This document shows positions 23,001 to 34,474 of a stretch of DNA of 64,000 bases, piece after piece (positions within the stretch are counted from its first letter, which is position 1; each line of letters begins with the position of its first letter). This DNA comes from Alisma plantago-aquatica (Eukaryota > Streptophyta > Magnoliopsida > Alismatales > Alismataceae). The notes below the pieces were generated by a model. It saw only the letters and a program-made list of their open reading frames with translations. It searched no databases and had not been told where the DNA came from. The stretch covers positions 886,176,835 through 886,240,834 of the forward strand of contig OY856410.1 in the NCBI GenBank assembly GCA_963693085.1, given 5' to 3'. The position numbers and the translations under genes are program-made.

Positions 23001-23125
23001 ATGTGGATACGGAAAATCAATTGGCCGACATTTTCACTAAACCGCTTGCTAGAGAAAAATTTAATTTTATTAGATCAAAATTGCTCATAATTTCTCTTGA
23101 TGATGTTGAATTGCTCTCTAATTAG
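20033..23125 (+). pseudogene. pol: Sirevirus Pol (protease, integrase, RT, RNase H), two in-frame stops
   Basis: One frame, continuous with gag, broken only by TAG at 20909-20911 and TAG at 22811-22813. Protease: WIVDSGCSKHMTG with the DSG triplet at 20084. GAG-pre-integrase/zinc module: LWHRRLGH and CQPCTQGKQ near 20459-20600. Integrase: HIDLFGP, VIVDDFSRYTW, CSDHGGEFEND, then beyond the first stop the NGVVERKN segment with the catalytic Glu. RT from about 21700: [43 protein letters not shown], and YVDD at 22160-22171. RNase [10 protein letters not shown] and [11 protein letters not shown], then after the second stop the DNTSAI and KHIEV segments. All catalytic residues remain readable, so only two point changes mark inactivation; they may be recent. 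Confidence 0.93.
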
Positions 23126-23714
23126 TTGGTTACATCTTATATGTGTTGCTCTTGCTTATAAATGCTTTGTTTGCTAAAAAATGCGTGTTTTTGCATATTT
23201 TTTCTCTAGTTTTTATCTCTTTTTCGGGCTTTTCTCACAAATCGGGTTTTAATCGACAAATAGTACCCTATGATGATGGGAATGTGCCTAAATATGCTTA
23301 ATATACAATCTAGACCAAAAAGAAAAATTGCATTCGGTCATTTGAGGCTAGGGCTAGATTTTAGGTTTTTCCACATCAGGGTTTTGGTCGGCCGAGTTTC
23401 CAACTCGGCCGAACGGTCGGGTACAGGGCACCTGTGCGCTCGATCAGCCGAGTTTCCATTTCCCAAACTCGACCGATCGGCGGCAGATTGGTTTTATTTT
23501 AATAGGAATCGGCCGACTTGCTCCCTCTCAACTAGAGCAAAGTCGACCGAACCCTAGCCGTTTACCCCGACCCTTCCTAACCCTGGTCCTCTCCTCCCTC
23601 ATTCCGGCCGTTTTCTCCTCCAATCGACCTTGTGCTTTCGTTCTTGCTGTTCTAGGAGCGTCTCCTGCTCTCTCTCTCTGCGCGGATCGGCTCTTTTCCT
23701 TCTTTCTCCTCTCC
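23126..23714 (+). other. Pol-ORF3 spacer of S with palindromic repeats
   Basis: Non-coding spacer of 589 bp. At about 23385-23550 it repeats the TCGGCCGAGTTTCC / AACTCGGCCGA words found in the LTRs (for example GGTCGGCCGAGTTTCC at about 23387), some copies decayed to TCGACCGA. A pyrimidine-rich run (23560-23715) leads to the ORF3 start. Confidence 0.8.
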
Positions 23715-25382
23715 ATGAGGTCACAACGCCGGAAACGCGCCGTTCCTACCCCTGCCATGGCGACTCCTCTTGCTCCTAGGTATATAACGTTTGATAATCT
23801 CTCGTTTGTTGACAATGCTGTTGTTTCTCGTTACAAAGAGCTCCTTCCTCGCTCTCCCTTCCCTTTTCGAGCTCTACATCAACCAAATAGCTTTCACGCT
23901 GACCTCTTGGAAGCTTATCAAATCTTTCACACCCATCATCTTGAGGCGTTTTGCATAGAGGATGCCCGCTTCTATAACTTGAAATATTGTACCAAAGCCG
24001 TCCGTGAGTTCTACGCAAATTTGCGGTGGAACTACGACTCTTTGGTCCCCTCCGCGGACACCTCTATTGTATTGACGTCCATGATCGCCGGACAACCTTT
24101 CCATATTACTGAACGCTCGTTCAATCTCTATCTCAATGGCAATGTTGGCACGGCTGCTTGGATCACCGACTACCCTCTCTATCTTGATCTTTTGTCTCCC
24201 GAGGATGTCTATATGACAATTGAGGTTGACTTGACCGATATCCACAAGTTTCTCAAGCAACCCAACTTTCCTTATAGAAAAAAGGGTACTTTGCCTTCCT
24301 CCGCCCTTTCCTCTCCTCGCCGCATTTTGGCGTTTATTCTCAGTTGCAATGTCCATCCAAAGAAGAATCAAACGGACATCGCCGAGAATACGGCTATGAT
24401 GATGTATCTTCTGTTGAACAACCAAGGAGTCAAATGGGCCCGTTACATCCTTCACCATATGACCTGTTTTGACTCGGGAAAGAACACAAAGGGCACACAT
24501 CTTCCATATCCTGCCCTAATTTGTGGTCTTTTCCAGCATGCCACTGGAAAATCTCTCTTTACTGATTTTCTCTACCGCCCTGATCGTAAAGGAGTTTATA
24601 TCAGTGAGACCACTCTTCAAAAGAGTGTGCCTACCCCTGGTGCATCATCTTCCTCAGCTCCACCTCCACCTCCATCTTCCTCAGCTGCACCTCCTCCTCC
24701 ACCCTCCACATCTGCCCCTCCTCCTCCTGAGCCATCCTTCCAGCCTCCTCCGCAGCCTGCCTTTGCTGACTTCCACGTTTCAAATGAGGCCCTCATGGGG
24801 TATCTCATGCACCAGCAGGCTTACAACATGCAGGTCCAGCAACATCACCATCAGGATCTGTGCCACATCATGTCTTCCATGTCGTTATCTTGCCCTCAGC
24901 CCTACCCCACCTACGAGCCCTACCCCGGTGGTGACTACGCTTCTTACGCGTATAGCCAGTTTTACCTTGCTCCACCCTTTACTGCTTCCGCTGAACCCTC
25001 TGCAGGTGGATGCCCTTCTCCGGTTCTGGCGCTCCCAGGTGGTCGTCTGTCCGAGCTCCTGGCCCAGTACACTTCTTCTGCTCCCCCCATTGAGGTTGCC
25101 TATGAGTTACATGCTCTAGGCATGTCTTGGGCCGAGCAGAGTGCGAGGTGGCCCGGGCGTGCTTCTGGTCCTCCAGACGAGGATATGGCTGACCAGGAGG
25201 ATGCTGAGACTGATGCTGATGAGGCTACTGCGACGGATGCTGAAGACGAGGATGAGGATGATGATGCTGATCATGATGCCGAGGCTACACCAGCTGCTGC
25301 TCCTCCTTCTGATGATGGCGATGAGGACTACCAACCCGACGAGGACATGGATGCTGCTGTTGATGATATCGACATAGAGTAG
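23715..25382 (+). CDS. Sirevirus third ORF (env-like position), 555 aa
   Basis: Intact ORF between pol and the 3' LTR, the position of the env-like gene of some Sireviruses. Residues about 20-305 form a globular part (KYCTKAVREFYANLRWNYDS at 91-110; IAGQPFHITERSFNLYLNG) resembling the putative plant transposon protein domain often seen in plant retrotransposon third ORFs. Residues about 312-355 are Pro/Ser-rich, 360-400 His/Gln-rich, and about 488-555 very acidic. I see no signal peptide or membrane segment, so a true envelope role is not supported by sequence alone. A second in-frame ATG at 23757 has the better context (GCCATGG) and may be the real start. It is open although pol has two stops. 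Confidence 0.88.
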   Translation: MRSQRRKRAVPTPAMATPLAPRYITFDNLSFVDNAVVSRYKELLPRSPFPFRALHQPNSFHADLLEAYQIFHTHHLEAFCIEDARFYNLKYCTKAVREFYANLRWNYDSLVPSADTSIVLTSMIAGQPFHITERSFNLYLNGNVGTAAWITDYPLYLDLLSPEDVYMTIEVDLTDIHKFLKQPNFPYRKKGTLPSSALSSPRRILAFILSCNVHPKKNQTDIAENTAMMMYLLLNNQGVKWARYILHHMTCFDSGKNTKGTHLPYPALICGLFQHATGKSLFTDFLYRPDRKGVYISETTLQKSVPTPGASSSSAPPPPPSSSAAPPPPPSTSAPPPPEPSFQPPPQPAFADFHVSNEALMGYLMHQQAYNMQVQQHHHQDLCHIMSSMSLSCPQPYPTYEPYPGGDYASYAYSQFYLAPPFTASAEPSAGGCPSPVLALPGGRLSELLAQYTSSAPPIEVAYELHALGMSWAEQSARWPGRASGPPDEDMADQEDAETDADEATATDAEDEDEDDDADHDAEATPAAAPPSDDGDEDYQPDEDMDAAVDDIDIE

Positions 25383-26007
25383 TTTAGCTTAGGAGTTGAT
25401 GTGTCTAGTTTTCGTCTCAGATGACCATGTTACATCTCTTTGGACTATGATTGTATTATCTACATTAGGCACATCATCTGAGTTGTACTATTTCTACTCT
25501 ATGATATCCTTGTAGTTTTTGTTTTTATGGTTTATGGAAACGCTTCGTATGGTTTATCTTGTAGTGTTTTCCATATTTTGATTAATGACAATGCATTGCT
25601 TTCATGGTTTATCTTGATGTTAATCTGTTTTTCTGTGGAAATGTTTGATTGAGTGTTTTTTTTGTTGGAGAAGACCTTGCTTTTATGCTCTTCTACCCCC
25701 CTGCCTTTTTGAGATGACAAAGGGGGAGAAATAGCTCAATCATATTGTTTTTATTGCTTATATGGTTCCTTTCTTGTCTAATTAACTGAAATAAATCTAG
25801 ACTTGCTTAGAATCATATAATATACATATGTGCTGTGGTTGCTTGTTTTTTAACTAACCATGCAGGGATGAGTAAGCATGAATTGAGGGGGAGCATTACA
25901 AATTGATCATCTTTGCATCCCCTTGCAATTCCCTAAGAAAAGGTATAATGTTCACATTCTTTTCAATATGTTGAGGAATGGTTTGTCATTGTCAAAAAGG
26001 GGGAGAA
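25383..26007 (+). other. 3' untranslated region of S with three polypurine tracts
   Basis: No ORF of interest on the sense strand. Three GGGGGAG tracts occur: ACAAAGGGGGAGAAA at 25717-25731, TGAGGGGGAG at 25884-25893, and AAAAAGGGGGAGAA at 25994-26007, the last abutting the 3' LTR and so the functional primer. Repeated PPTs are a described Sirevirus trait. Confidence 0.88.
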
Positions 26008-27472
26008 TGTTGACCTAGGTGTCGCACATTGCCCATATTTTGATAATGACTTAACCATTCCATTCATATGTATCTAACAAATCTATTTGAGATTGTTTCA
26101 GACATTAGGTACAAGAAAAGAATCTCATTTCACTCCAAAGCTACTCATCCAGCACATGCAAAACATGTGACTTTTGATCGTTTTGTAATATAGCCCTTAG
26201 AGGCTTAGAACAATTGATGTAATCACTTATACTCATGTTTTGTATTGTAACTAAGATGGATAAATTGATTGGGACTCAAAAATCCATCATTTGTACAGTT
26301 TATGAAAATTCCAAAATACCCATAACAGACATTTTGTCGGCCGAATTCCAAACTCGGCCGATCCATATATTCTGGAATTTTCTGGGCGGTCGGCCGAGTT
26401 ACCAACTCAGCCGATCCCTGTTCGGTCGAGTTTCTATGGTGGGAAACTCGGCCGATCCACTGATCGGTCCAAGTTGAAAGTCGATCGATCGGCCGAGTTT
26501 CTCCAAGGAAACTCGGCCGACAGTCTATCTTTCAGACTTGTCGGTTAGTGGTTCGGCCGAGTTGCCTTTATTGAAACTCGGCCGATCGAACTGTACTGGA
26601 ATGCAGAAAAAGAAATTCCAACCGTTGGAGGAGTAGGTGGGACTCAAAATAGATCCGTTGCAAGTTGTAAAATGGCTAGTTTGTGCCACTTAACTCTCCC
26701 AACCTCAAAGGGACACCCTCAACTATAAATAGGACCTCTTGGACTTCATTCCAAGGTTGCTCATTCACATATGCTTGGTCGTAGCCTTAGTTGAGTGGTT
26801 TCTAATCCTTTGAGCCCCTTTCTCTCTCTACCTTCAAAGCAAATTCGTGAGTATGAGTGAGTTAAGATTGATTGAAGTTTCTTCTCCGAGTGAAAGAGAA
26901 GAAGGTTGCTGTTCTTCCCCGAGTGAAGGAGAAGAAGGCTAGCTGCTCCAGGCCTCCAAGTGAAGGAGGAAGGTGCTAAAGCTCTCCAAGTGAAGGAGAG
27001 GTGCAAGGCAAAGCTCAAGCAAGATAGGTAAATCCTGCAAGGCCGAAGACTAGAGCAAGAGTGGGTAAGTCCTTTGAAGAAGGCGGAAGACTACTTGCTT
27101 GGTGGGTAAGTCCTTGGTGAGGTAGAAGATCTTGGCTTGATATATAAGTCCTTGGATGGTTGGTAGTTGTAGCTTTTAATCTTATTGTGTGATATATATA
27201 AGAGAACCAAGTTACAAATCCTAGAGCCTAACCAACTCTAGGTAGTGGACTGACATTGCTCCTAAGTTTAGGACATGGAACCACTCTAAACCACCTATCC
27301 AAGTGCATGCTTTCCTTGTCTCTTATCCTTGCTTTGTATGCTAGTTTAGGACATCAAATTGCTGTTTTGAATTAAATTCTGCACTTAATATAATTTGGTG
27401 GTCTAATCACTTTTGTGAAGTTTGTGAAGCTCTATTCAACCCCCCCCCCTTCTAGAGCCCATTGATCCAACA
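26008..27472 (+). repeat. 3' LTR of Sirevirus S (1465 bp)
   Basis: TGTTGACC to ATCCAACA, directly after the PPT and directly before the target duplication CTATT. It shares the palindrome array (about 26337-26587) and TATA box (26724-26731) with the 5' LTR but lacks about 76 bp after GTGAGTTA near 26865, and has a longer C run near 27440. Confidence 0.97.
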
Positions 27473-28349
27473 CTATTCACATGGCTCACAAGGCCCATTA
27501 AACATCTTGTCACCTCTCACTAAGAAAAACCTATTCACATGGCTCACAAGGCCATTAAACATCTTCTCACCTCTCACTAGGCAACAACTATTCAGATGGC
27601 ACACAAGGCCATTAAACATCTTGTCACCTCTCACTAGGCAACAACTATTAGGGTTAGGGTTTCCCTTTATAGCCGAATAGGGTTTCAAGTTCATATTATT
27701 AATTCAAACCCTAATTCATTACTCCACACATCTAGGAGCATACATTGATATCATAAGTATTCAATTATACTTATTTATTCTTATCTTTTATCATTAAATG
27801 ATATTCAACACAAAGTATGAGTTTCTCTCTCATCCTCTCTAGGATAATATTGATTACATCATACTTTGTTATCTTGGCTTAACCCTTTCTCAAGGTATGT
27901 TAGCCTAAACTTATAGAAGTGCATTACATCTCAATGTAACAATTGACATGACACACTTCATGTTCTACTCATCCAAGTATATTGGATTTAAGGTGCATCA
28001 AGGTGCATCAACCTTGAGGTGCTGGATGTAGTATTTATCATGCCTTGATGTATTACTTCCCTCATTACTTTCAACTTACTTAACTTCATCAACTTATCTT
28101 GTATTAGGGTATATCCCATCCTAATACTTTATGAACTTAACACATCACATTTATCATGTAGTGTATTGGCCATAAGTCACACATTCGAATTACCCAACTA
28201 TCATCAATGATATGGGCTCATCTCAGATCAAGGTATTATTAATATATGGTTGTCAATTATCAACCACTCTAGGTGTTTCACCTATCAAGGTATTAGCCAC
28301 ACCATTACTTGGTGTTACACTCATCACTCCTAAGAGTGTCTTTCTCTCA

Positions 28350-29500
28350 CCTTTACAAGGTATCTCGGGTTAGAAGTGTGCATATGATCACCATATTGGG
28401 TTGTAAGTATATGAACACTCACCATATTGGGCTAGAAGTATATACGCACCATTCATATCAGGCTAGAGGTGTTTATATGTGTTACCCATGTCATGCATGA
28501 GGTATTAAGCCATCGCCATGTCGGGCTAGACATCAACTAGGGTTGTGTGTCGGGCTACCATATCGTGCAATAGCATTTGCTATTCTTTACTCATACCGGG
28601 TTACCCAAATTAGGGTTTCATGTCAACTTATAAGTATTCATTTAACCTTGTATCGTGCATGGAGTCTATACTTGACTCCCTATCGTGCAAGAGGTGTATA
28701 CTACACCCCCATATCATGCAAGAAGGTATACAATTGTATCCATATCATTTTAGTGAAGGAGGTACATCATCATATCAGGTTAGAGGTGCTTGCTTATGCG
28801 CTTGCACCCGATATCACTTTTATAAAGTGATACCATCATCTTCAAGCTCTAGACCTTAGTTTTAACTGTTATAGTTCATGGAAATAGGTATAAGAAACTA
28901 CTAGAACTCATAAATTCATCAACTATTTCAGGAAATTTTGGAATTAAAAGTAGATCATTAAATATAGCAATTTAGGTGATGAATAATAACATGGTTTAGT
29001 TCAAGTTATATAACCCGCCTTAAGAACAACTTCAAAGCTCCAAGCTCCAAAGTTACACGTTCCTAAGGTTGAAGATGACTTATCAAAGGTCCAAGGCTCG
29101 TTCACAACTCCTTCATATACAAGGAATCACCATGGATAAGCAATTGGTGAAGAAGAAAAGAAAGGAAGATCAAAACCCTAAAATCATGCTTCAATCCAAG
29201 GTTGAAGATGATCATGGCCTCACCTTAGGGTTAATATTTGAGATCCTTCTTTCTCTAGCACCTTTGCAAGATACCATACTAATCTTGCAAGATATGCCAC
29301 CACCAATGCACGATATGGCACTCATTTGCACGATATGCCACTCACTTATGATCAAAACACTTCACTATGTGCGATATCATCCTATATGGCCGATATCACC
29401 TACTTGGGCGATATGATCTTGTAATGGGTGATACCCAAGGGCCCATGCACGATAACACAACACTCCTGCACGATACAGGAGCTCTATGCACGATACCTTA
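28350..29500. repeat. Dispersed ATCGKGC / GCACGATA word array in the B left LTR
   Basis: Two blocks. At 28350-28810, words such as TATCGTGCAA and TCGGGCTAGA recur every 20-50 bp on the plus strand. At 29285-29500 the reverse complements (TGCACGATATG, GGGCGATATG, GCACGATACC) recur at similar spacing. Many CG dinucleotides are decayed to TG or CA in this copy compared with the right LTR (28396 ATTGGG versus 49256 ATCGGG). Confidence 0.75.
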
Positions 29501-29553
29501 GGGTAGGAGGTTGGTAAGGGTCGAAACATTGCACTAAGGGGTGAAACTAGGGG

Positions 29554-29561
29554 TATATATA
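29554..29561 (-). promoter_or_regulatory. TATA box in the B left LTR
   Basis: TATATATA (palindromic) in a conserved stretch reading CAAGTATATATACCCC on the minus strand, about 0.9 kb from the U3 end. The same site is kept at 50414-50421 in the right (5') LTR. Confidence 0.5.
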
Positions 29562-31633
29562 CTTGTTGCTCATGAAGGAAGGTAAAAATGAGGTGTCATC
29601 AATTTGAGCTAGTAGGTGCCACGTGTCCATGCATGGATGACACGTGTTCAAGCATGCATCAACATTTATCTTGTTTTTCAAAACGGTTTAGGATCATCTA
29701 GAGATGAAAATTCGTCCATTACTTATCCTTTTGAATAAGATATATCAACTAATTCATCACTTTATTCACAACCCGTCACAACTTTACTAAGGAAGTTGCA
29801 ACTCGACACAACTCTCATCCTTGAGGTTGTTTACACGATATGGCCTTTGCCAAGAGTTCACAAAATGATATGAGACTCATCCTATGGCTCCTTGGCTGAT
29901 AGGCACTCATATATAAGCTATTCAACTTGATACAACTCAAGTTAAGCTTTCATATTCAACCCTTTTCTTGGTCATTTCATCACCAAGATTACCAACATTC
30001 ATAAATGATTCAAACATGGTGTCTCCTTCTTTCTCTATCCTCTACATGATTCTAGGAGGGAGTAGGGACACTCTAGAGGTGGTAATTTGTATATTAACCC
30101 CACATTTTGGGTAAATTACAATTTTTACCAAAATTGGTGCACAATGCACCCACATTGTTCAAACAAGTTCAAACTTGGAATTTAGGCTTTCTACAAGCCA
30201 CCAATTAGCATCATTCTCTCTCTTATGATGCCAAAACACATCTGGTACATTCAACATGTGACATTTTTCAATATAAACCCTCAACTTGGGTAAATTGCAC
30301 TTTGGTCTAAAATAAAGGAACATTGCTTAAACAACATTCAATCGGGACCAAACTTGAAACATAAGTGTGTCACATGATAACAAAACAACTTAGAGAATTA
30401 TATTAAAGTTCTAAGCAAATTTATTAGCCAAAACAAACAGGGTTACCTCATAACCCAGGTCAGGGTTGTTACAAGCTATAAACCCCTAATAAGGATTTCA
30501 TCCCCAAAATCCCAAGTACAGGGAGACCGATATTATTCATTCATTATATCACCAAGTCTCCACATAACATCTTAATGTCATGGAGATGTTGTATAACTTT
30601 GATCAACACAAAGTTCTTCCATACAAGGTTATCATAGAATCTGTCACACATGACACACACTCCACTGTCCTTTTCATTATTGACTGTAGAGTCAACTTTG
30701 TGTCAGGTAACACTTTTCTTATTTAGAGAAACATTATGCATACCTTATTTAACTCAGGTGTCAAACCTTACTGATTTGTCACCTTTCTCAACTTACAACT
30801 TTATGTGACATGATTCTTGTTTTGGGGAGTCTTCCATATTCCTCATTCAGTTTAGCATTTCACTTTCAAGGAAAGACTAGAGTTATGTTTTGTCACCCAC
30901 TTGTGACTACAAGTCTTATCATACATCTGTTGTGCCATCCAATCTACTGACACAACACTAAACTTTCTTACTACTTGTACCAACTATCTCATTAGTTGTA
31001 CATTCTCTTTTCATAAGGGGAGGTTACTTATCAATTAAGGACTTATCTTAGAGGTATCTTTAGATGTTATGTATAAGCCTTGACAGATCTAGGTAGGGGT
31101 ATTCTAGGGAATTATTTTTAGCTTGATAAGCTTTTCCCACAATGATTTTACAATTGTTCCTTCAATTAGTACATCCTTATCGATGTTATGTTCATGCGGA
31201 GCATAAACCCCTAACATGTGATGTCCATACTATTTTATGTAAGTAGACTGATTTCACAGTTGGCCATCCTAGGTAACCAACATAAATCATCTGATTAGGA
31301 GTTATGTTTTTACTTTCCCATACCACCTAATATTTCTTAGATACCATAATTTCTTACCTTGTTATCCATCACATGTGTCAAAACACATCACATCCTCATC
31401 TTTCTTTCGTCTTGGGACATTACTTATTACACTTATCTTTATCTTGGAACTAAAGTCCAAGACAAACTGATATTTTTCCAAGTATCCATCAATGGATTAT
31501 TTCTAATACATGCACATCAAGTGTCATAGTACTCACTCGATTGCCATGTCTCTAAAAGAAGAGAACACAAAGAAACATATTCTTATTATCACCCCATCAT
31601 CACTCAGGGTTGTTCATCAAAGAAGAGACATGT

Positions 31634-33125
31634 GTTTAGTTGGGGAAGTCCACTTAGTAATCCTTATTTAGTTGGGAAAGTTCACTTAGCAATCCCTTAT
31701 TTAGTTTGGAAAGTTCACTTAGCAATCCCTATTTAGTTGGGAAAGTTCACTTATAAATCCCTTATTTAGTTGGGAAAATTCACTTAGCAATCCCTATTTA
31801 GTTGGGAAAGTTCACTTAGCGATCCCTTATTTAGTTGGGATATTTCACTTAGCAATCCCTTGGGAAAGTTCACTTAGCAATCCTTTATTTAGTTGGGAAA
31901 GTTCACTTAGCAATCCCTATTTAGTTGGGAAAGTTCACTTAGCGATCCCTTATTTAGTTGGGAAATTTCACTTAGCAATCCCTTATTTAGTTGGGAAAGT
32001 TCACATAGCAATCCCTATTTAGTTGGGAAAGTTCACTTAGCAATCCCTTATTTAGTTGGGAAAGTTCACTTAGCAATCCCTTGGGAAAGTTCACTTAGAA
32101 ATCCCTTATTTAGTTGGGGAAGTTCACTTGGCAATCCCTATTTAGTTGGGAAAATTCACTTAGCAATCCCTTATTTAGTTGGGAAAGTTCACTTAGCAAT
32201 CCCTTATTTAGTTTGGAAAGTTCACTTAGCAATCCCTTGGGAAAGTTCATTTAGCAATCCCTTATTTAGTTGGGAAAGTTCACTTGGCAATCTTTTATTT
32301 AGTTGGGAAAGTTTACTTAGCAATCCCTCATTAGTCTAGAAAGTTCACTTAGCAATCCCTTATTTAGTTGGGAAAGTTTACTTAGCAATCCCTATTTAGT
32401 TGGGAAAGTTCACTTAGCAATCCCTTATTTAGTTGGGAAAGTGCACTTTGCAATCCCTTGGGAAAGTTCACTTAGCAATCCCTTATTTAGTTGGGAAAGT
32501 TCACTTAGCAATCCCTATTTAGTTGGGAAAGTTCACTTAGCAATCCCTTATTTAGTTGGGAAAGTTCACTTAGCAATCCCTTATTTAGTTGGGAAAGTTC
32601 ACTTAGCAATCCCTATTTTGTTGGGAAAGTTCACTTAGCAATCCCTTATTTAGTTGGGAAAGTTCACTTAGCAATCATTATTTAGTTGGGAAAGTTCACT
32701 TAGCAATCCCTTATTTAGTTGGGAAAGTTCACTTAGAAATCCCTTATTTAGTTGGGAAAGTTCACTTAGCAATCCCTTATTTAGTTGGGAAAGTTCACTT
32801 AGCAATCCCTTATTTAGTTGGGAAAGTTCACTTAGCGATCCCTTGGGAAAGTTCACTTAGCAATCCCTTATTTAGTTGGGAAAGTTCACTTAGAAATCCC
32901 TATTTAGTTGGGAAAGTTCACTTAGCAATCCCTTATTTAGTTGGGAAAGTTCACTTAGCAATCCCTTATTTAGTAGGGAAAGTTCACTTAGCAATCCCTT
33001 ATTTAGTTGGGAAAGTTCACTTAGAAATCCCTTGGGAAAGTTCACTTAGCAATCCCTTATTTAGTTGGGAAAGTTCACTTAGAAATCCCTTGGGAAAGTT
33101 CACTTAGCAATCCCTTATTTAGTTT
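31634..33125. repeat. 33-bp minisatellite inside element B (about 46 units)
   Basis: The unit is TTATTTAGTTGGGAAAG then TTCACTTAGCAATCCC (33 bp). Variants are 32 bp (one T fewer) and 25 bp (the ATTTAGTT missing, giving CCCTTGGGAAAG). The 25-bp variant recurs near 31859, 32081, 32238, 32457, 32843, 33030 and 33092, which suggests duplication of blocks larger than one unit. A 33-bp run reads as an 11-residue repeat (LSELSQLNKGL) on the element sense strand, but 32- and 25-bp units break the frame. Confidence 0.95.
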
Positions 33126-34461
33126 CATTATTCTCACTAGATTGTCTCAGAATGATTACTTGATCAGAGTAATCAGAAAGATAACAATCTAAGAGTTCCA
33201 TACTTTCCCTATCTCCAATAATTATATACCTGGCCAGGGTATACAAGTACTGAGATTAGGTAGTATGCACTTTATTTACTATCATCTTCCTTACTTTTCA
33301 TGTTATCAAGAACACAGGATTTAGCATCCATGGATTTTCTCCAGGCATCACCTCTATATCTCATCCTCTTTCACATAGATAATTTGAATTATAGAGCATT
33401 TAAAAGAATACTGAACAAAATATAAATTCTAGTTCTCATCATTTCTGCCCTATGTCCCCATAGGACAATCAATAGGGAAATCCATAACAACAATCCTTTT
33501 TAGGATTATCAGATAGCATCAAGATAAGGCATATCGAAATGAAAAAGCTCTATCTGACTATTACCCCTCGCGGTCATCTACCGCTTAAGGTTGACTCAAC
33601 ACATAGAGTCTAGCTATTTCATGTTGTTGCTTTTTCCTTTTCACATTATTGGGTTGTAAATTTCATAAGCCTTTCCGAGTCTACCTCAAATTTTTAGTCA
33701 TTTCCTCCCTTTTTTTTCAAATAAAAGAGTTTAGTATGCTCAACATATCTTGTCCTCATACCATGGTCTTATCGGTCTCATTACTGATGTATAAGCTAAG
33801 CCATGAGTTCTTACTGGTGGAAAGCTAGGACCTTTGCCTTTACTTAGTGGCTACTGCCCTGGTGCACTAGGCATTTATTGCACTGGTGGCACCAAAAACT
33901 TTGGCTTTTCAGAACAACTAGGCAAATGTCTCTAAAATTATAGAGACCCAACCTTAATTCTCATCTTATTGCCCCTCCTTGGGCATTACCATCACATATG
34001 TACTATCTGTCTAAACTTATGGCACAGTCTACTTTCTCACCATATGTTAATCTTTCCCACATTTCCATTGTTCCAACATGACTATGTCATTCAGGAACCC
34101 TTTCAAAGCCCAAAGTTTCCGCATTAAGGACTGGTAACCTAGGTTGTAATGCTAGTATCCAGTCTTCTATATGCATCAATGTTGTCCTAGCCTGTCCTTC
34201 AAGAGTGTAAACATAGGATTCTCTATCCTGATCAAGTCAAGATGGGAATTCTCAGGCACTTGGTCTTCTCTTGCCTAATCCATTGCACCCTCTCTTGGTG
34301 CAAAAACATTGCCCTCAGCAATGTGTTCCTCGTGTTCCCCAGTCATTTATAAACTTTACCCTTTACTCTGCATAAGCAGAAGTCACTATAGGGTATACTG
34401 GAGGACACTAACACAGACTCAACACCTTAGTCCTATGTCTCTGTAGACTCAGCGAACCTTG

Positions 34462-34474
34462 AGCTCTGATACCA
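34462..34474 (-). other. Primer binding site of element B
   Basis: The minus strand reads TGGTATCAGAGCT, complementary to the initiator tRNA-Met 3' end, five bases inside the 5' LTR start at 34480. Confidence 0.88.

Larger units (their letters stand above)
16396..27472 (+). mobile_element. Element S: Sirevirus (Ty1/copia) with gag, pol and env-like ORF
   Basis: 11,077 bp with LTRs of 1541 and 1465 bp, flanked by a perfect 5-bp target duplication CTATT (16391-16395 and 27473-27477) inside a repeat of the B LTR. The order is LTR, PBS, long gag with coiled coil, protease-integrase-RT-RNase H (the copia order), a third ORF, three GGGGGAG polypurine tracts, LTR. The extended Gag, extra ORF, repeated PPT and palindromic repeats in the LTR and 3' region are recognised features of Sireviruses. 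By eye I count roughly 20 substitutions between the LTRs (about 1.5%), so it is the youngest insertion here. Confidence 0.95.
27478..30473 (-). repeat. 3' LTR of element B, second piece
   Basis: Continues the B LTR after the Sirevirus target duplication and ends GTTGTTACA at 30473. It aligns with 35961-36734 and then 49109-51333 of the right LTR. It contains the rest of a 57-bp tandem repeat (27478-27660), a TCGGGC/TCGTGC word array and a TATA box. ORFs such as 28309-28500, 28543-28830 and 29069-29416 are LTR sequence without domains. Confidence 0.93.

Noticed and set aside
23874..24500. 208-aa minus-strand ORF
   Set aside because: It is the antisense shadow of the intact Sirevirus third ORF and has no recognisable domain.
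24523..25119. 198-aa plus-strand Leu/Pro/His-rich ORF
   Set aside because: Overlaps ORF3 in another frame across its proline-rich part; low complexity is a by-product of the repeated CCT/CTC codons.
29069..29416. 115-aa ORF in the B LTR, partly conserved at 49992-50234
   Set aside because: The conserved part simply reflects LTR duplication; it spans the GCACGATA word array and has no domain.
31634..33125. Regular repeats with constant unit length, superficially CRISPR-like
   Set aside because: Units are contiguous with no unique spacers, lie inside a plant LTR retrotransposon and vary as a minisatellite does.
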